Position numbers and translations under genes: made by a program | The notes under the pieces: model-generated | Database searches by the model: none | Told to the model about the DNA's origin: nothing | Seen by the model: the letters and a program-made list of their open reading frames with translations, nothing else | Part shown: positions 11,164 to 19,885 of the stretch, in pieces | Layout of the letters: the number at the start of each line of letters is the position of its first letter | How positions within the stretch are numbered: position 1 is the first letter of the stretch | Source of the DNA: Megasphaera hominis | Lineage (GTDB): Bacteria; Bacillota; Negativicutes; Veillonellales; Megasphaeraceae | Length of the DNA: 64,000 bases | Direction: 5' to 3' | NCBI RefSeq assembly: GCF_014269395.1 | Contig: NZ_JACOGK010000003.1 | Coordinates: forward strand, 49,422 to 113,421

Positions 11164-12993
11164 ATGGCATTATCAGAAGCAGTACTGGAAAAAGTAAATA
11201 ATCTCACGACCCAGCCCGGCGTTTACCTCTGGAAAAATGAACAGGGCCGTATCATTTACGTCGGCAAGGCCGTCAACCTGCGCAACCGCGTTAAGAGCTA
11301 CGTCCGTAAGGATAGCAACCGTGCCATCAAGGTAGCGGCCATGATGAGCCACGCTGTCGATTTGGAAACCATCGTCGTAGCCAACGAAATGGAAGCGCTG
11401 ATCCTGGAAAATACGCTCATCAAAAAGTATCATCCTCACTACAACATCATGCTCCGCGACGATAAGACCTATCCCTACATCAAGGTCACCATTCAGGAGG
11501 ATTACCCGCGCATTACCATGACCCGCCGCGTACTGCGCGACGGCGCCCGCTACTTTGGCCCCTTTGCCGATGCTACGGCGGTCCACTACGTCCTGAAGCT
11601 CCTGCAGCAGGCCTTCCATATCCGCACCTGCCGCACCTTGAAGGCGACGCGTCCGTGCTTACAGTACCACCTGGGGCACTGCGACGCACCATGCGTCCAT
11701 TACATCACTAAGGAAGACTACCGGGCCCTGGTCCAGCGTGGCCTCGATGTCCTGGAGGGACGCGACACAACGCTCGTACGGGAATTGCAGGAACAGATGG
11801 AAAGGTGTGCAGAAAACCTGGAATTTGAAAAAGCTGCCCTGTGCCGGGACCGCATTGAAGCTATCAAGGTCATTCAGGCCCAGCAGAATATCGTCACCCA
11901 GGGCGGTGACATGGACGTCCTGGGCCTTTCTAGTGATGCCGGCCAGACGTGCGTTCAAGTCTATACCATCCGCAACGGCAAGGTCATGGGCCGGGAAACG
12001 TTTAGTCTGGAAAACAGCGACGACGCCACGCCGGCCGTCATGATCGAAGCGATCATCGACCAGTACTATACGGCAGATACGTTTATTCCTAAGGAAATCG
12101 TCGTCGCCGCTGTAGCAGAACAGGAAGACTGCGAACGGCGCCTGAGCCAGCTCAAAGGCCAGCAGGTAACGATTATCGTACCCCAGAGGGGAATCAAAAA
12201 GAAACTCCTCGCCATGGCTGAAGAAAATGCCCGCGTTCTCCTGGAACAGCGGCGTCTCCAGTGGCAGCATGACCGGGAAAAAACGAGCGGTGCCGTCCGG
12301 GCCCTGGCGCAGGTGCTCGACTTGCCCTGTCTGCCGGAACGAATGGAATGCTTTGATATTTCCCATACCCAGGGGATCGAAACGGTAGCCTCCATGGTGG
12401 TCTTTGAAAATGGCCAGCCTGCCCGTAAGGAATACCGGCGTTTTAAATTAAAAACCGTACAAGGTAAGCCGGACGACTTTAAATCTATGGCGGAAATCAT
12501 GGAACGGCGTTATAATGAGAAAGAATGGCCTGTACCGGACCTGATCGTCATCGATGGCGGCAAGGGGCAGCTCCACGCAGCCTTGCCCGTTATCCGCCAG
12601 GCCGGCTGCGAAGCACCGGTCATCAGTCTGGCCAAGAGGATAGAAGAGGTTTTTGTCGAAGGACGGAGCGATTCGATTATTCTCAGCCATCACACGCCGG
12701 AGTTGCAGCTTTTGCAGGCAATCCGCGATGAAGCACACCGCTTTGCCATTACGTATCACCGCCATCTGCGCGGCAAGCGCAGCCTCGTTTCTATTCTCGA
12801 TCACGTTGAAGGCATTGGTCCGGCGCGCCGTAAGGCCCTGTGGCAGCATTTCAAGACGCTTGATGACATGAAGCAGGCAAGTATTGAAGACCTGGCGGCC
12901 GTACCGGGCATGACCCGCCAGGCGGCAGAAAACGTCTATTACTTTTTCCGCTTAGGAACGGATGAAAAACGCAAGAAAACACAATTGGTCTGA
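11164..12993 (+). CDS. uvrC: excinuclease ABC subunit C
   Basis: Dual-incision nuclease of nucleotide excision repair, 609 residues. Domain order is normal: GIY-YIG domain (PGVYLWKN...IIYVGKAVNLRNRVKSY, about 18-48), UVR motif ([14 protein letters not shown], about 218-231), the RNase H-like nuclease domain with ECFDISHTQG near 397 and VIDGGKGQL near 461, and a C-terminal helix-hairpin-helix pair (HVEGIGPARRKAL and AVPGMTRQAAENV, about 541-590). It completes uvrBAC. The ribosome site (ATAGGAAAA) is weak. Confidence 0.98.
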   Translation: MALSEAVLEKVNNLTTQPGVYLWKNEQGRIIYVGKAVNLRNRVKSYVRKDSNRAIKVAAMMSHAVDLETIVVANEMEALILENTLIKKYHPHYNIMLRDDKTYPYIKVTIQEDYPRITMTRRVLRDGARYFGPFADATAVHYVLKLLQQAFHIRTCRTLKATRPCLQYHLGHCDAPCVHYITKEDYRALVQRGLDVLEGRDTTLVRELQEQMERCAENLEFEKAALCRDRIEAIKVIQAQQNIVTQGGDMDVLGLSSDAGQTCVQVYTIRNGKVMGRETFSLENSDDATPAVMIEAIIDQYYTADTFIPKEIVVAAVAEQEDCERRLSQLKGQQVTIIVPQRGIKKKLLAMAEENARVLLEQRRLQWQHDREKTSGAVRALAQVLDLPCLPERMECFDISHTQGIETVASMVVFENGQPARKEYRRFKLKTVQGKPDDFKSMAEIMERRYNEKEWPVPDLIVIDGGKGQLHAALPVIRQAGCEAPVISLAKRIEEVFVEGRSDSIILSHHTPELQLLQAIRDEAHRFAITYHRHLRGKRSLVSILDHVEGIGPARRKALWQHFKTLDDMKQASIEDLAAVPGMTRQAAENVYYFFRLGTDEKRKKTQLV

Positions 12994-13030
12994 CCGGGCA
13001 TACAGGACCCGGCACGAAGGAGGAACTACG

Positions 13031-13675
13031 ATGAAACACAAAATACTGACTCTGGTCTGCGCCGCTATGCTGGCAGGCTCTTTGTCCTATGCTGCGGAAC
13101 CGGCCGTCGTCGGCACGGCACCGGCTAGTGTCTATACGCAGGCTGACGGCAGCCGGCTGACACTGCAGCTGCCGGACATTACGATCAGCACGAATCCGGC
13201 AGCAGCCCAGAAGATCAATGCGTACTTTGCCAAGAAAGCCGCTTCGACGAAGGCCTTCTTCGATAAGCAGCAGGGCAATGGCAGCGTCATGAGTGAAGAT
13301 AAGTCCTACGAGGTCACCCTCAACGACGGGACCTACTTGTCTTTCGTCGAAACGGGGCATATCCGTTTTGAAAAAGAAGCTCATCCGACCTATTGGAAGA
13401 CCGGCGTTACCTTTGACCTGGCTACCGGTGAAGTCCTGAACTGGCAGGACCTGGTCAAACCGGAAGACGCTAAGGCGTTCACGCTGAAAAATATCAACCG
13501 GGCTCTCTTGCTCAGTAAATACCACTTATCCGGGTACTTTACAGGGCTGACGGAATTGCCAAAGAATTTCTATCTTGATAAGAACCGGGGCATTCATTTC
13601 ATCTTTGGCCTTTACGAAGTAGCTCCGTATTCTACAGGAATCGTCGATTTGGATATGATGAAGGATGCTAAATAA
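13031..13675 (+). CDS. secreted DUF3298/RsiV-like protein
   Basis: A 214-residue exported protein of unknown role. The N-terminus is a clear signal peptide (MKHKILTLVCAAMLAGSLSYA, cleavage likely after AYA-type SYA-A, about residue 21). The mature part resembles the DUF4163/DUF3298 pair found in RsiV and PdaC: residues 35-90 include the N-terminal beta module, and the C-terminal half contains TFDLATGEVLNWQDLV and the typical YEVAPYSTGI motif near residue 198. The start at 13031 follows AAGGAGG; in-frame codons upstream overlap uvrC. It is 37 bases after uvrC and is probably on the same transcript. Confidence 0.75.
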   Translation: MKHKILTLVCAAMLAGSLSYAAEPAVVGTAPASVYTQADGSRLTLQLPDITISTNPAAAQKINAYFAKKAASTKAFFDKQQGNGSVMSEDKSYEVTLNDGTYLSFVETGHIRFEKEAHPTYWKTGVTFDLATGEVLNWQDLVKPEDAKAFTLKNINRALLLSKYHLSGYFTGLTELPKNFYLDKNRGIHFIFGLYEVAPYSTGIVDLDMMKDAK

Positions 13676-13727
13676 CAAAAACATCATATTAGAAGAAAAT
13701 ATTTATTAATTATTTACCCTCTAGGTG

Positions 13728-13756
13728 TTGCAAAATTGAGATGTCCATGATATGAT
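13728..13756 (+). promoter_or_regulatory. rubredoxin promoter
   Basis: TTGCAA (13728-13733) and TATGAT (13751-13756), 17-bp spacer, 48 bp upstream of the start codon. Confidence 0.85.
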
Positions 13757-13803
13757 GAAACCAGATAAGAAATAACTACTTTTACAAATTGGAGGTCTTT
13801 CCC

Positions 13804-13965
13804 ATGGACAAATACGAATGCACTATCTGCGGTTATATTTATGATGAAGCTGAAGGCGATGCTGATACGGGTGTAGCAGCAGGCACAAAATTTGATGCTT
13901 TGCCGGAAGATTGGGTTTGTCCGACCTGTGGCGCAGGCAAAGATGCCTTCGTAAAGATGGACTAA
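13804..13965 (+). CDS. rubredoxin
   Basis: A 53-residue one-iron electron carrier. The iron ligands are two CxxCG knuckles: CTICG (residues 6-10) and CPTCG (39-43). The surrounding YIYDEAEGD and DWVCP are family-typical. It begins at ATG 13804 after GGAGG and ends at TAA 13965. The sequence is nearly that of the classical Megasphaera elsdenii rubredoxin as I recall it, with differences around residues 19-23 and 31-35, which is the best taxonomic pointer in the window. It stands alone between its own promoter and terminator. Confidence 0.95.
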   Translation: MDKYECTICGYIYDEAEGDADTGVAAGTKFDALPEDWVCPTCGAGKDAFVKMD

Positions 13966-13978
13966 TTGCAGACAGAGA

Positions 13979-14019
13979 AACCTCCCGTTGTGAGCTGATA
14001 CCCACACGGGAGGTTTTTT
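13979..14019 (+). terminator. rubredoxin terminator
   Basis: Stem AACCTCCCG(T)TGTG (from 13979) / CACACGGGAGGTT (to 14014) with one bulge, followed by six T. Confidence 0.88.
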
Positions 14020-14095
14020 GTACGGGTGCCTGACCCTTTAGGCATACGTGCAGCCTGCAGTGAGTATAAAAAAAAATTAAGGGAGGCTGTATGGT

Positions 14096-15124
14096 ATGGA
14101 TTTGAAAGAGGTTTATGAAAACGCGCGCGCTAAAATGAAGGGCTGTCACGTCTGTCCCGAATGTAACGGCAAAGCCTGTATTGGCATGATTCCCGGTTTT
14201 GGCGGCTTGCGCACGGCCCGTTCTTTTATGCGCAATGTGGAAGCACTGAAGGAATATGGCCTGATTATGCGCAGTATGGCAGGAGTAGAAGAACCGGATA
14301 CGTCCTGCGTCATCTTAGGTAAGAAGCTGAGCATGCCCGTGCTCATCGCACCGGTGGGCGGGATCGTCCTCAATGCCAAGGTCGAAGGGGATCCGGCAGA
14401 AGTCGAACAGGCTTATGATGAAGCCGTTACCCAGGGGGCTATGGACGCAGGTACATTGGCCTTTACAGGCGACAGCGGTGCTGCGTACATGTACGCATCG
14501 GGGATTGAATCGTGCAAGAAACGTCCGGGGTATGTCATCCCGACGATCAAACCGCGGGAAGACGACAAGATTATTGAAAAGGCAAAGCTCGCTGAAAGCT
14601 CCGGCGCACCGGCTGTAGCATCCGATATTGATGCGGCTACGCTGATCAATATGCGTATCTTTGGCCAGCCCGTTGGTCCTAAGAGTGCTGCCAGCATTCA
14701 CAAGATCGCTGCTTCGGTCAATATTCCCTTTATCGTCAAGGGCATTATGTCAGCAGAAGAAGCCGTTGCCTGTGCTGATGCGGGCGCACAGGGGATTGTC
14801 GTCAGCAATCACGGCGGCCGTATTCTCGATGGTATGGCTGGTACGGCCGATGTATTGCCGGAAATTGCTGCCGCCGTCAAAGGCCGCCTGACCATCTTTG
14901 TCGATGGCGGTGTCCGTCACGGTGAAGATGTTTTGAAAATGCTGGCCCTCGGCGCCGATGCCGTTCTCATTGGCCGGCCTGCTGCTGTCGCAGCTATTGG
15001 CGGTGGCGCAGAAGGTGTTAAGCTTCTTCTGGACACACTGCGCCAGGAATTAAGCGATGCCATGATGATTACCGGTACGAAGCGCCTGGACTGCGTCAAT
15101 AGCAACGTCCTCAAAAAACTGTAA
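14096..15124 (+). CDS. FMN-dependent alpha-hydroxy-acid oxidizing protein
   Basis: A 342-residue TIM-barrel flavoenzyme of the lactate/glycolate oxidase family. The catalytic segment SNHGGR (about residues 238-243) and the FMN phosphate site DGGVRHGEDVLKMLALGA with LIGRP (about 266-290) are intact. Unlike classical members it starts with a cysteine cluster (C17, C20, C23, C28, spacing CxxCxxCx4C), a feature of anaerobe homologues that could bind an Fe-S cluster or zinc. Start: GGGAGG 9 bases before ATG 14096; the ATG at 14091 is out of frame. A terminator follows. The substrate is not identifiable; lactate is a reasonable guess in a lactate user. Confidence 0.8.
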   Translation: MDLKEVYENARAKMKGCHVCPECNGKACIGMIPGFGGLRTARSFMRNVEALKEYGLIMRSMAGVEEPDTSCVILGKKLSMPVLIAPVGGIVLNAKVEGDPAEVEQAYDEAVTQGAMDAGTLAFTGDSGAAYMYASGIESCKKRPGYVIPTIKPREDDKIIEKAKLAESSGAPAVASDIDAATLINMRIFGQPVGPKSAASIHKIAASVNIPFIVKGIMSAEEAVACADAGAQGIVVSNHGGRILDGMAGTADVLPEIAAAVKGRLTIFVDGGVRHGEDVLKMLALGADAVLIGRPAAVAAIGGGAEGVKLLLDTLRQELSDAMMITGTKRLDCVNSNVLKKL

Positions 15125-15143
15125 GAAATCCTATGCTATACGA

Positions 15144-15179
15144 AAAACGCTGCCTCTGTGGAGAGACAGCGTTTTTTTT
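15144..15179 (+). terminator. terminator after the FMN enzyme
   Basis: Stem AAAACGCTG (15144-15152) and CAGCGTTTT (15167-15175) with an inner CCTC/GAG extension, then a T run. Confidence 0.85.
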
Positions 15180-15207
15180 ACAGCAGTGAGGTAATTGATA
15201 AAAGTTC

Positions 15208-15257
15208 TTGCAAAAAGTCAAAAAGACTAATATAATAAGAGTGTAACAAAAGTCAAA
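15208..15257 (+). promoter_or_regulatory. ctsR operon promoter with CtsR-like heptads
   Basis: TTGCAA (15208-15213) and TATAAT (15231-15236), 17-bp spacer. The CtsR half-site AGTCAAA occurs twice on the + strand: inside the spacer (15216-15222) and about 15 bp after the -10 (15251-15257). The spacing differs from the classical tandem heptads (3 bp apart), so autoregulation is likely but the exact operator is uncertain. Confidence 0.7.
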
Positions 15258-15321
15258 AGGTATAACGTCTTTACAAAAATACAACCGATGTGGAAACATT
15301 TTAGATAAGCAGGTGATTAGT

Positions 15322-15774
15322 ATGAGTGTATTAGCAGATAAGATTGAACAATTTATACTGCATAAGCTTTTAGAAGATGAAGAAGAAAATATCGTCCTTC
15401 GCCGTAATGAATTAGCCGATGAACTGGATTGCGCTCCTTCGCAAATAAGCTACGTCCTGAGTACGCGCTTTTCTAACGATAAGGGCTTTATGGTCGAATC
15501 ACGCCGCGGTTCCGGCGGCTTCGTACGTATTATCCGCCTGGCACCGGCAAAAGAAGACCGGACGCCGGCGCCGATTTCGGAACGCCTGCCAGCCGTCAAT
15601 ATTACGATGGAAGATCTGGATGTCCTCTTATACAGGCTCATCAAAAGCAAGTCATTGACGAACCGCGAGGCCGTTCTTTTGCATCATACCTTCGAAGCGC
15701 TTTTTGACGAAGTGGATGAGCCCCAGCGGTTGAACGTCATCGGCCGCATTTTAAAACACCTGAACCTGCGCTAA
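15322..15774 (+). CDS. ctsR: CtsR, class III heat-shock repressor
   Basis: A 150-residue winged-helix DNA-binding repressor of clp genes, inactivated by heat and McsB. The N-terminal half matches the family: ADKIEQFI at the start, RRNELADELDCAPSQISYVLSTRF helix-turn-helix (about 27-50), then the beta-wing glycine-rich ESRRGSGGFVRI (about 58-69). The ATG at 15322 is favoured over an in-frame GTG at 15313 because the AGGTG ribosome site overlaps the latter. It heads ctsR-mcsA-mcsB-clpC, the conserved Firmicute order, 23 bases ahead of mcsA. Confidence 0.96.
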   Translation: MSVLADKIEQFILHKLLEDEEENIVLRRNELADELDCAPSQISYVLSTRFSNDKGFMVESRRGSGGFVRIIRLAPAKEDRTPAPISERLPAVNITMEDLDVLLYRLIKSKSLTNREAVLLHHTFEALFDEVDEPQRLNVIGRILKHLNLR

Positions 15775-15797
15775 TCTGGTGGAAGGAGGCATCGTAT

Positions 15798-16319
15798 ATG
15801 CTTTGTGATCAATGTAAAAAAAGAGAAGCCGTAGTGCATATTACCAAAATAGAAAACGGCCATCGGGCAGAGCTGCATTTGTGCGCCGAATGTGCCCGCA
15901 AGCAGGGAAATTTCCCGGATAGTCCCGATTTTAATATTGTAGACAATGACTTTTTCCGCAAAATGGCCTATCCCGATTATTCCGGCCAGGCAGAAAAAGA
16001 ACCGTGCTGTGCCAGCTGCGGCATGAAATATAGTGAATTTAACCGTCTGGGGAAATTTGGTTGTCCCGATTGTTATGCTGCTTTTGGGACGGAGATTACA
16101 CCCCTTATGCGCCGCATCCACGGCCATACGAAGCACGTTGGCAAGGTGCCCAACCGGGGCAGCGGTGTCTTTCGTACGACGAACCAGATCAAGCGCCTGC
16201 GCCAGCATCTGCAAAAACTCGTACGGGACGAACAGTATGAAGAAGCCGCGAAGGTACGCGATGAAATCCGTTTCCTGGAACGGCAGCTGCCACCGGGTGA
16301 CAGGACTGGGGGGAAATGA
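15798..16319 (+). CDS. mcsA: McsA, activator of the arginine kinase McsB
   Basis: A 173-residue zinc-binding adaptor. Two CxxC pairs at the N-terminus (CDQCKKR at 3, CAEC near 32) and two more near residues 75-95 (CCASCG, CPDC) bind zinc; a UVR motif (DEQYEEAAKVRDEI, about 145-158) ends the protein. It activates McsB for phosphoarginine tagging of proteins for ClpCP. GGAAGGAGG precedes the ATG; the stop overlaps the mcsB start by 4 bases (ATGA). Confidence 0.95.
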   Translation: MLCDQCKKREAVVHITKIENGHRAELHLCAECARKQGNFPDSPDFNIVDNDFFRKMAYPDYSGQAEKEPCCASCGMKYSEFNRLGKFGCPDCYAAFGTEITPLMRRIHGHTKHVGKVPNRGSGVFRTTNQIKRLRQHLQKLVRDEQYEEAAKVRDEIRFLERQLPPGDRTGGK

Positions 16320-17383
16320 AGATGCTAAAAGATTTGTTAAAAGAACCGCTGGCACCCTGGCAAAATGGCTCCGGTGATGTAAGCGATATCGTTCTCGATA
16401 GCCGTATCCGCGTATCGCGCAATCTAAAAAAATATGTCTTCCCGTCGAAAGCGACAGACGAAGAATTGGCAGCTGTCCTGGCAGAAGGCGAACGGTATTT
16501 GCCGTCTTTGAATCTCTTGGGACACGGCACGTATGAGGCTGTCGCTCTGACGGACTTAACGCCTCTCGAACGGGAAGTCTTGGCAGAACGTCACATTTCT
16601 TCTGCCACGCAGATCAAGACGCCGGCCCAGCGGGGCGTCATGGTACGCCAGGATGGTGCCGTATCGGTCTTGATTAATGAAGATGATCACTTTTGTATTC
16701 AGACCGCCGCGCCGGGCCTGCAGCTCGAACAGGTGTGGGATGAGGCTTCACAAATTGATGACACCCTGGAAAGCAAGCTGAACTTTGCCTTCCGCGATGA
16801 TTTTGGCTATTTGACAGCCAGCCCTTCCCTGACCGGTACGGGCCTCGTCGCCGGTGTGACACTGCACCTGCCGGGTCTGGTCATGATGAAGCGGCTGAAC
16901 CGTATCGTTCAGGTCATTACGAAGCTGGGCTTTGCCATTTGCGGCCTTTACAGCGAACGGAATGAATATATTGGCAATCTTTTCCAAGTGACTAACCAGG
17001 TGACACTGGGCATTTCTGAAGAAGATATTCTCAAACAGATGAAAAAGATCGTCGGCCAGATCGTACAGGAAGAACGAAACTGCCGCAGCCTCTTATGGAC
17101 GCATAACCAGAACGCCATGAAAGACCGCCTTTTCCGCAACTACGGTGTTCTTTCCCAGGCCTGGATGATGCAGCTCGATGAAGCTGTCGAATTGTTAAGT
17201 GACTTCCGCCTGGCTATCGATCTGGGCGTGATACAAGAACGGCCCCAGGCCTATCCGGCCTTATTGACTGCCGCCGGACCGGGATATCTGCAATACCAGG
17301 CCGGCCGGGAATTGAATGGGGAAGAATTGGATTTACAACGGGCTCAGACCCTGCGGCAGCTTTTGCGTACCTATGCCGTATAA
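16316..17383 (+). CDS. mcsB: protein arginine kinase McsB
   Basis: A 355-residue ATP:guanido phosphotransferase-type kinase that phosphorylates arginines, marking CtsR and damaged proteins for ClpCP. Family motifs: SRIRVSRNL (about 29-37), the NEDDH active-site block (about 121-125, usually NEEDH), and a C-terminal stretch LLSDFRLAIDLGVI. The stop-start overlap with mcsA indicates translational coupling. A second ATG two codons downstream is an alternative start. clpC follows after 63 bases. Confidence 0.95.
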   Translation: MKMLKDLLKEPLAPWQNGSGDVSDIVLDSRIRVSRNLKKYVFPSKATDEELAAVLAEGERYLPSLNLLGHGTYEAVALTDLTPLEREVLAERHISSATQIKTPAQRGVMVRQDGAVSVLINEDDHFCIQTAAPGLQLEQVWDEASQIDDTLESKLNFAFRDDFGYLTASPSLTGTGLVAGVTLHLPGLVMMKRLNRIVQVITKLGFAICGLYSERNEYIGNLFQVTNQVTLGISEEDILKQMKKIVGQIVQEERNCRSLLWTHNQNAMKDRLFRNYGVLSQAWMMQLDEAVELLSDFRLAIDLGVIQERPQAYPALLTAAGPGYLQYQAGRELNGEELDLQRAQTLRQLLRTYAV

Positions 17384-17446
17384 CGAGGTACCATCTGAAA
17401 CAGGGAAGAGGGACGTTGTGTTTTCTCTATAAGGATGTGAATTACC

Positions 17447-19882
17447 ATGTACAATAGATTTACGAATAATGCGCAGCACGTCTTGCAATATGCACAGCAG
17501 TCGGCACAACGGCTGGAACATAACTATGTCGGCACAGAGCATATCCTGCTGGGACTCGTGCTCAATAAAGAAGGCGTAGCCGGACAGCTCCTGTCGCAGC
17601 TGGGCCTGACGCCGGAAAATGTTGTCCGCGCTATTGAAAAGCTGGCCGCTCCGCAGCCCCGGAATGACGGGGAAACGGCGCTCCTGCCAAGTACGAAACG
17701 GGCCCTGGAATTGGCTGTAGCCGAAGCGAACCGCCTGGGCCAAAACTACGTGGGTACGGCCCAGCTGCTGGCCGGCCTGCTCCTCGATGAAAACGGCCGG
17801 GCCTGGCAGATCCTGGAATCGATGGATGTCGATCCCCAGCAGGTCATGCGCCGTCTGGCCGAAATGACAGGCATGGAAATGGAAGATGCCGGTGACGATG
17901 GTTCCGGCCAGGGGAAGGTAGATTTGAATTCCTTTGGCCGCGACTTAAATGAACTGGCACGGCAGGGAAAAATCGATCCGGTAATTGGCCGGGAAAATGA
18001 GATCGACAGGGTTATTCAAATTCTCAGCCGCCGGACGAAAAACAATCCGGTCCTCATTGGTGCACCGGGCGTAGGCAAGACGGCTATTGCCGAAGGCCTG
18101 GCCCAGCGCATTATCAATGGCACCGTACCGGATATATTGGCAGGGAAACGTATCTTTTCCCTCGATATGGCCAGCCTCGTTGCCGGTACGAAATATCGCG
18201 GTGAATTTGAAGAACGTATCAAAAAGGTTATTGAAGCTATTCGCAACGATCCGACGGTCATCCTCTTTATTGACGAGCTCCATCAGCTCATCGGTGCCGG
18301 TGCCGTCGAAGGTTCCATGGATGCGGCCAATATTCTCAAGCCTGCCTTGGCCCGTGGGGAACTGCAGTGCATTGGCGCTACGACCATTGATGAATATAAG
18401 AAACATATTGAAAAGGATATGGCTCTGGCCCGCCGTTTCCAGCCTGTTCTCGTAGGCGAACCGTCCCAGGCAGATGCTATACAGATTCTCTTTGGCCTGC
18501 GCGACCGTTATGAAGCCTTCCACAAGGCACGCATTACAGACGAAGCGGTGCGCAGTGCTGTAACCCTTTCGGCCCGCTATATTTCTGACCGCTATTTGCC
18601 GGATAAAGCCATTGACGTCATGGATGAAGCGGCGGCTAAGGTACGCATGAAAGTGTATTCACCGACAGACGAAGTGAAGCAGCTCGAACAGAAACTGGCG
18701 GATGTCCGCAAAGAAAAGGAAGCAGCCCTGGCCAGCGAAGATTTTGAACGCTGCGCTTCCCTGCGTGACGAAGGCAAACAATTATCAGAACAGCTGGAAA
18801 GCATGCAGAAGGAACGGAAGCAGCAGGATGATGCCCGCCTGGTCGTTACGGAAGATGACATTGCTGACGTCGTAGCCCAATGGACAGGGATTCCTGTCCG
18901 TCAGCTGACGGAAACAGAGTCGCACCGCCTGCTCCATTTGGAAGAAGAACTGCATAAGCGCGTTATCAGCCAGGATGAAGCTGTTTCTGCCGTTGCCAAG
19001 GCTGTGCGCCGGGCCCGGGCGGGCCTGAAGGACGCCAACCGGCCGATTGGCTCGTTCCTCTTCCTGGGACCGAGCGGCGTTGGCAAGACGGAACTGGCCC
19101 GTACGCTGGCACGGCAGCTCTTTGGCAGTGAAGACGCCATGATCCGTATCGATATGAGTGAATATATGGAAAAATACAGCGTTTCCCGCCTCGTCGGCGC
19201 GCCTCCGGGCTACGTGGGTTATGAAGAAGGCGGCCAGCTGACCGATGCCGTACGGGAAAAACCGTACAGTGTCATCCTCTTTGATGAAGTCGAAAAGGCA
19301 GCACCGGATTTCTTCAACCTCCTCTTGCAGGTCCTCGATGACGGACGCCTTACTGATTCACAGGGAAGAAGTGTCGACTTCTGCAATACCGTCATCATTA
19401 TGACCAGTAACCTGGGCGCACAGCACTTGAAACCGGAAGCACCGGTCATGGGCTTTGCCGCAGCCGGTCATGAAAAGGAAAATAAGGAACGGGATTTCCA
19501 GGAAGCCAAGAAGGAAATTATGGAAGACGTCCGCCGTTTCTTCCGCCCGGAATTCCTCAACCGTATTGACGAAATACAGATTTTCAAACCACTGGGCCAG
19601 GCAGATCTGCGGCGCATCGTCGCTATTATGCTGCAGGAACTGAACCAGCGCCTGGATGAAAAAGGGATTCAAATGGAATGGACAGAAAATGCCGACGACG
19701 TCCTGGTCGATAAAGGGACTGACTTTGCCTTTGGCGCCCGGCCGCTCAAACGGGCCATTCAAAAGCTCGTGGAAGACCCCATTTCCGAAATGCTCCTCAG
19801 TGGCAGCCTGAAAAAGGGAAGCCACGTCTATGTAGACAGTAAGGACAAAAAGGAACTCGTCTTTACGACGCAGGCGGAGTAA
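17447..19882 (+). CDS. clpC: ATP-dependent Clp protease ATPase subunit ClpC
   Basis: An 811-residue HSP100 unfoldase that feeds ClpP. Domains in order: Clp-N double repeat (1-145, [19 protein letters not shown] at the start), AAA1 with [13 protein letters not shown] (about 208) and the [11 protein letters not shown]alker B, a middle domain with UVR motif ([15 protein letters not shown], about 428-442) that receives McsB/MecA-type adaptors, and AAA2 with [13 protein letters not shown] (about 543) and NRIDEI. It is the last heat-shock gene of the ctsR operon; radA starts 3 bases after its stop and is probably co-transcribed. Confidence 0.97.
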   Translation: MYNRFTNNAQHVLQYAQQSAQRLEHNYVGTEHILLGLVLNKEGVAGQLLSQLGLTPENVVRAIEKLAAPQPRNDGETALLPSTKRALELAVAEANRLGQNYVGTAQLLAGLLLDENGRAWQILESMDVDPQQVMRRLAEMTGMEMEDAGDDGSGQGKVDLNSFGRDLNELARQGKIDPVIGRENEIDRVIQILSRRTKNNPVLIGAPGVGKTAIAEGLAQRIINGTVPDILAGKRIFSLDMASLVAGTKYRGEFEERIKKVIEAIRNDPTVILFIDELHQLIGAGAVEGSMDAANILKPALARGELQCIGATTIDEYKKHIEKDMALARRFQPVLVGEPSQADAIQILFGLRDRYEAFHKARITDEAVRSAVTLSARYISDRYLPDKAIDVMDEAAAKVRMKVYSPTDEVKQLEQKLADVRKEKEAALASEDFERCASLRDEGKQLSEQLESMQKERKQQDDARLVVTEDDIADVVAQWTGIPVRQLTETESHRLLHLEEELHKRVISQDEAVSAVAKAVRRARAGLKDANRPIGSFLFLGPSGVGKTELARTLARQLFGSEDAMIRIDMSEYMEKYSVSRLVGAPPGYVGYEEGGQLTDAVREKPYSVILFDEVEKAAPDFFNLLLQVLDDGRLTDSQGRSVDFCNTVIIMTSNLGAQHLKPEAPVMGFAAAGHEKENKERDFQEAKKEIMEDVRRFFRPEFLNRIDEIQIFKPLGQADLRRIVAIMLQELNQRLDEKGIQMEWTENADDVLVDKGTDFAFGARPLKRAIQKLVEDPISEMLLSGSLKKGSHVYVDSKDKKELVFTTQAE

Positions 19883-19885
19883 GCT

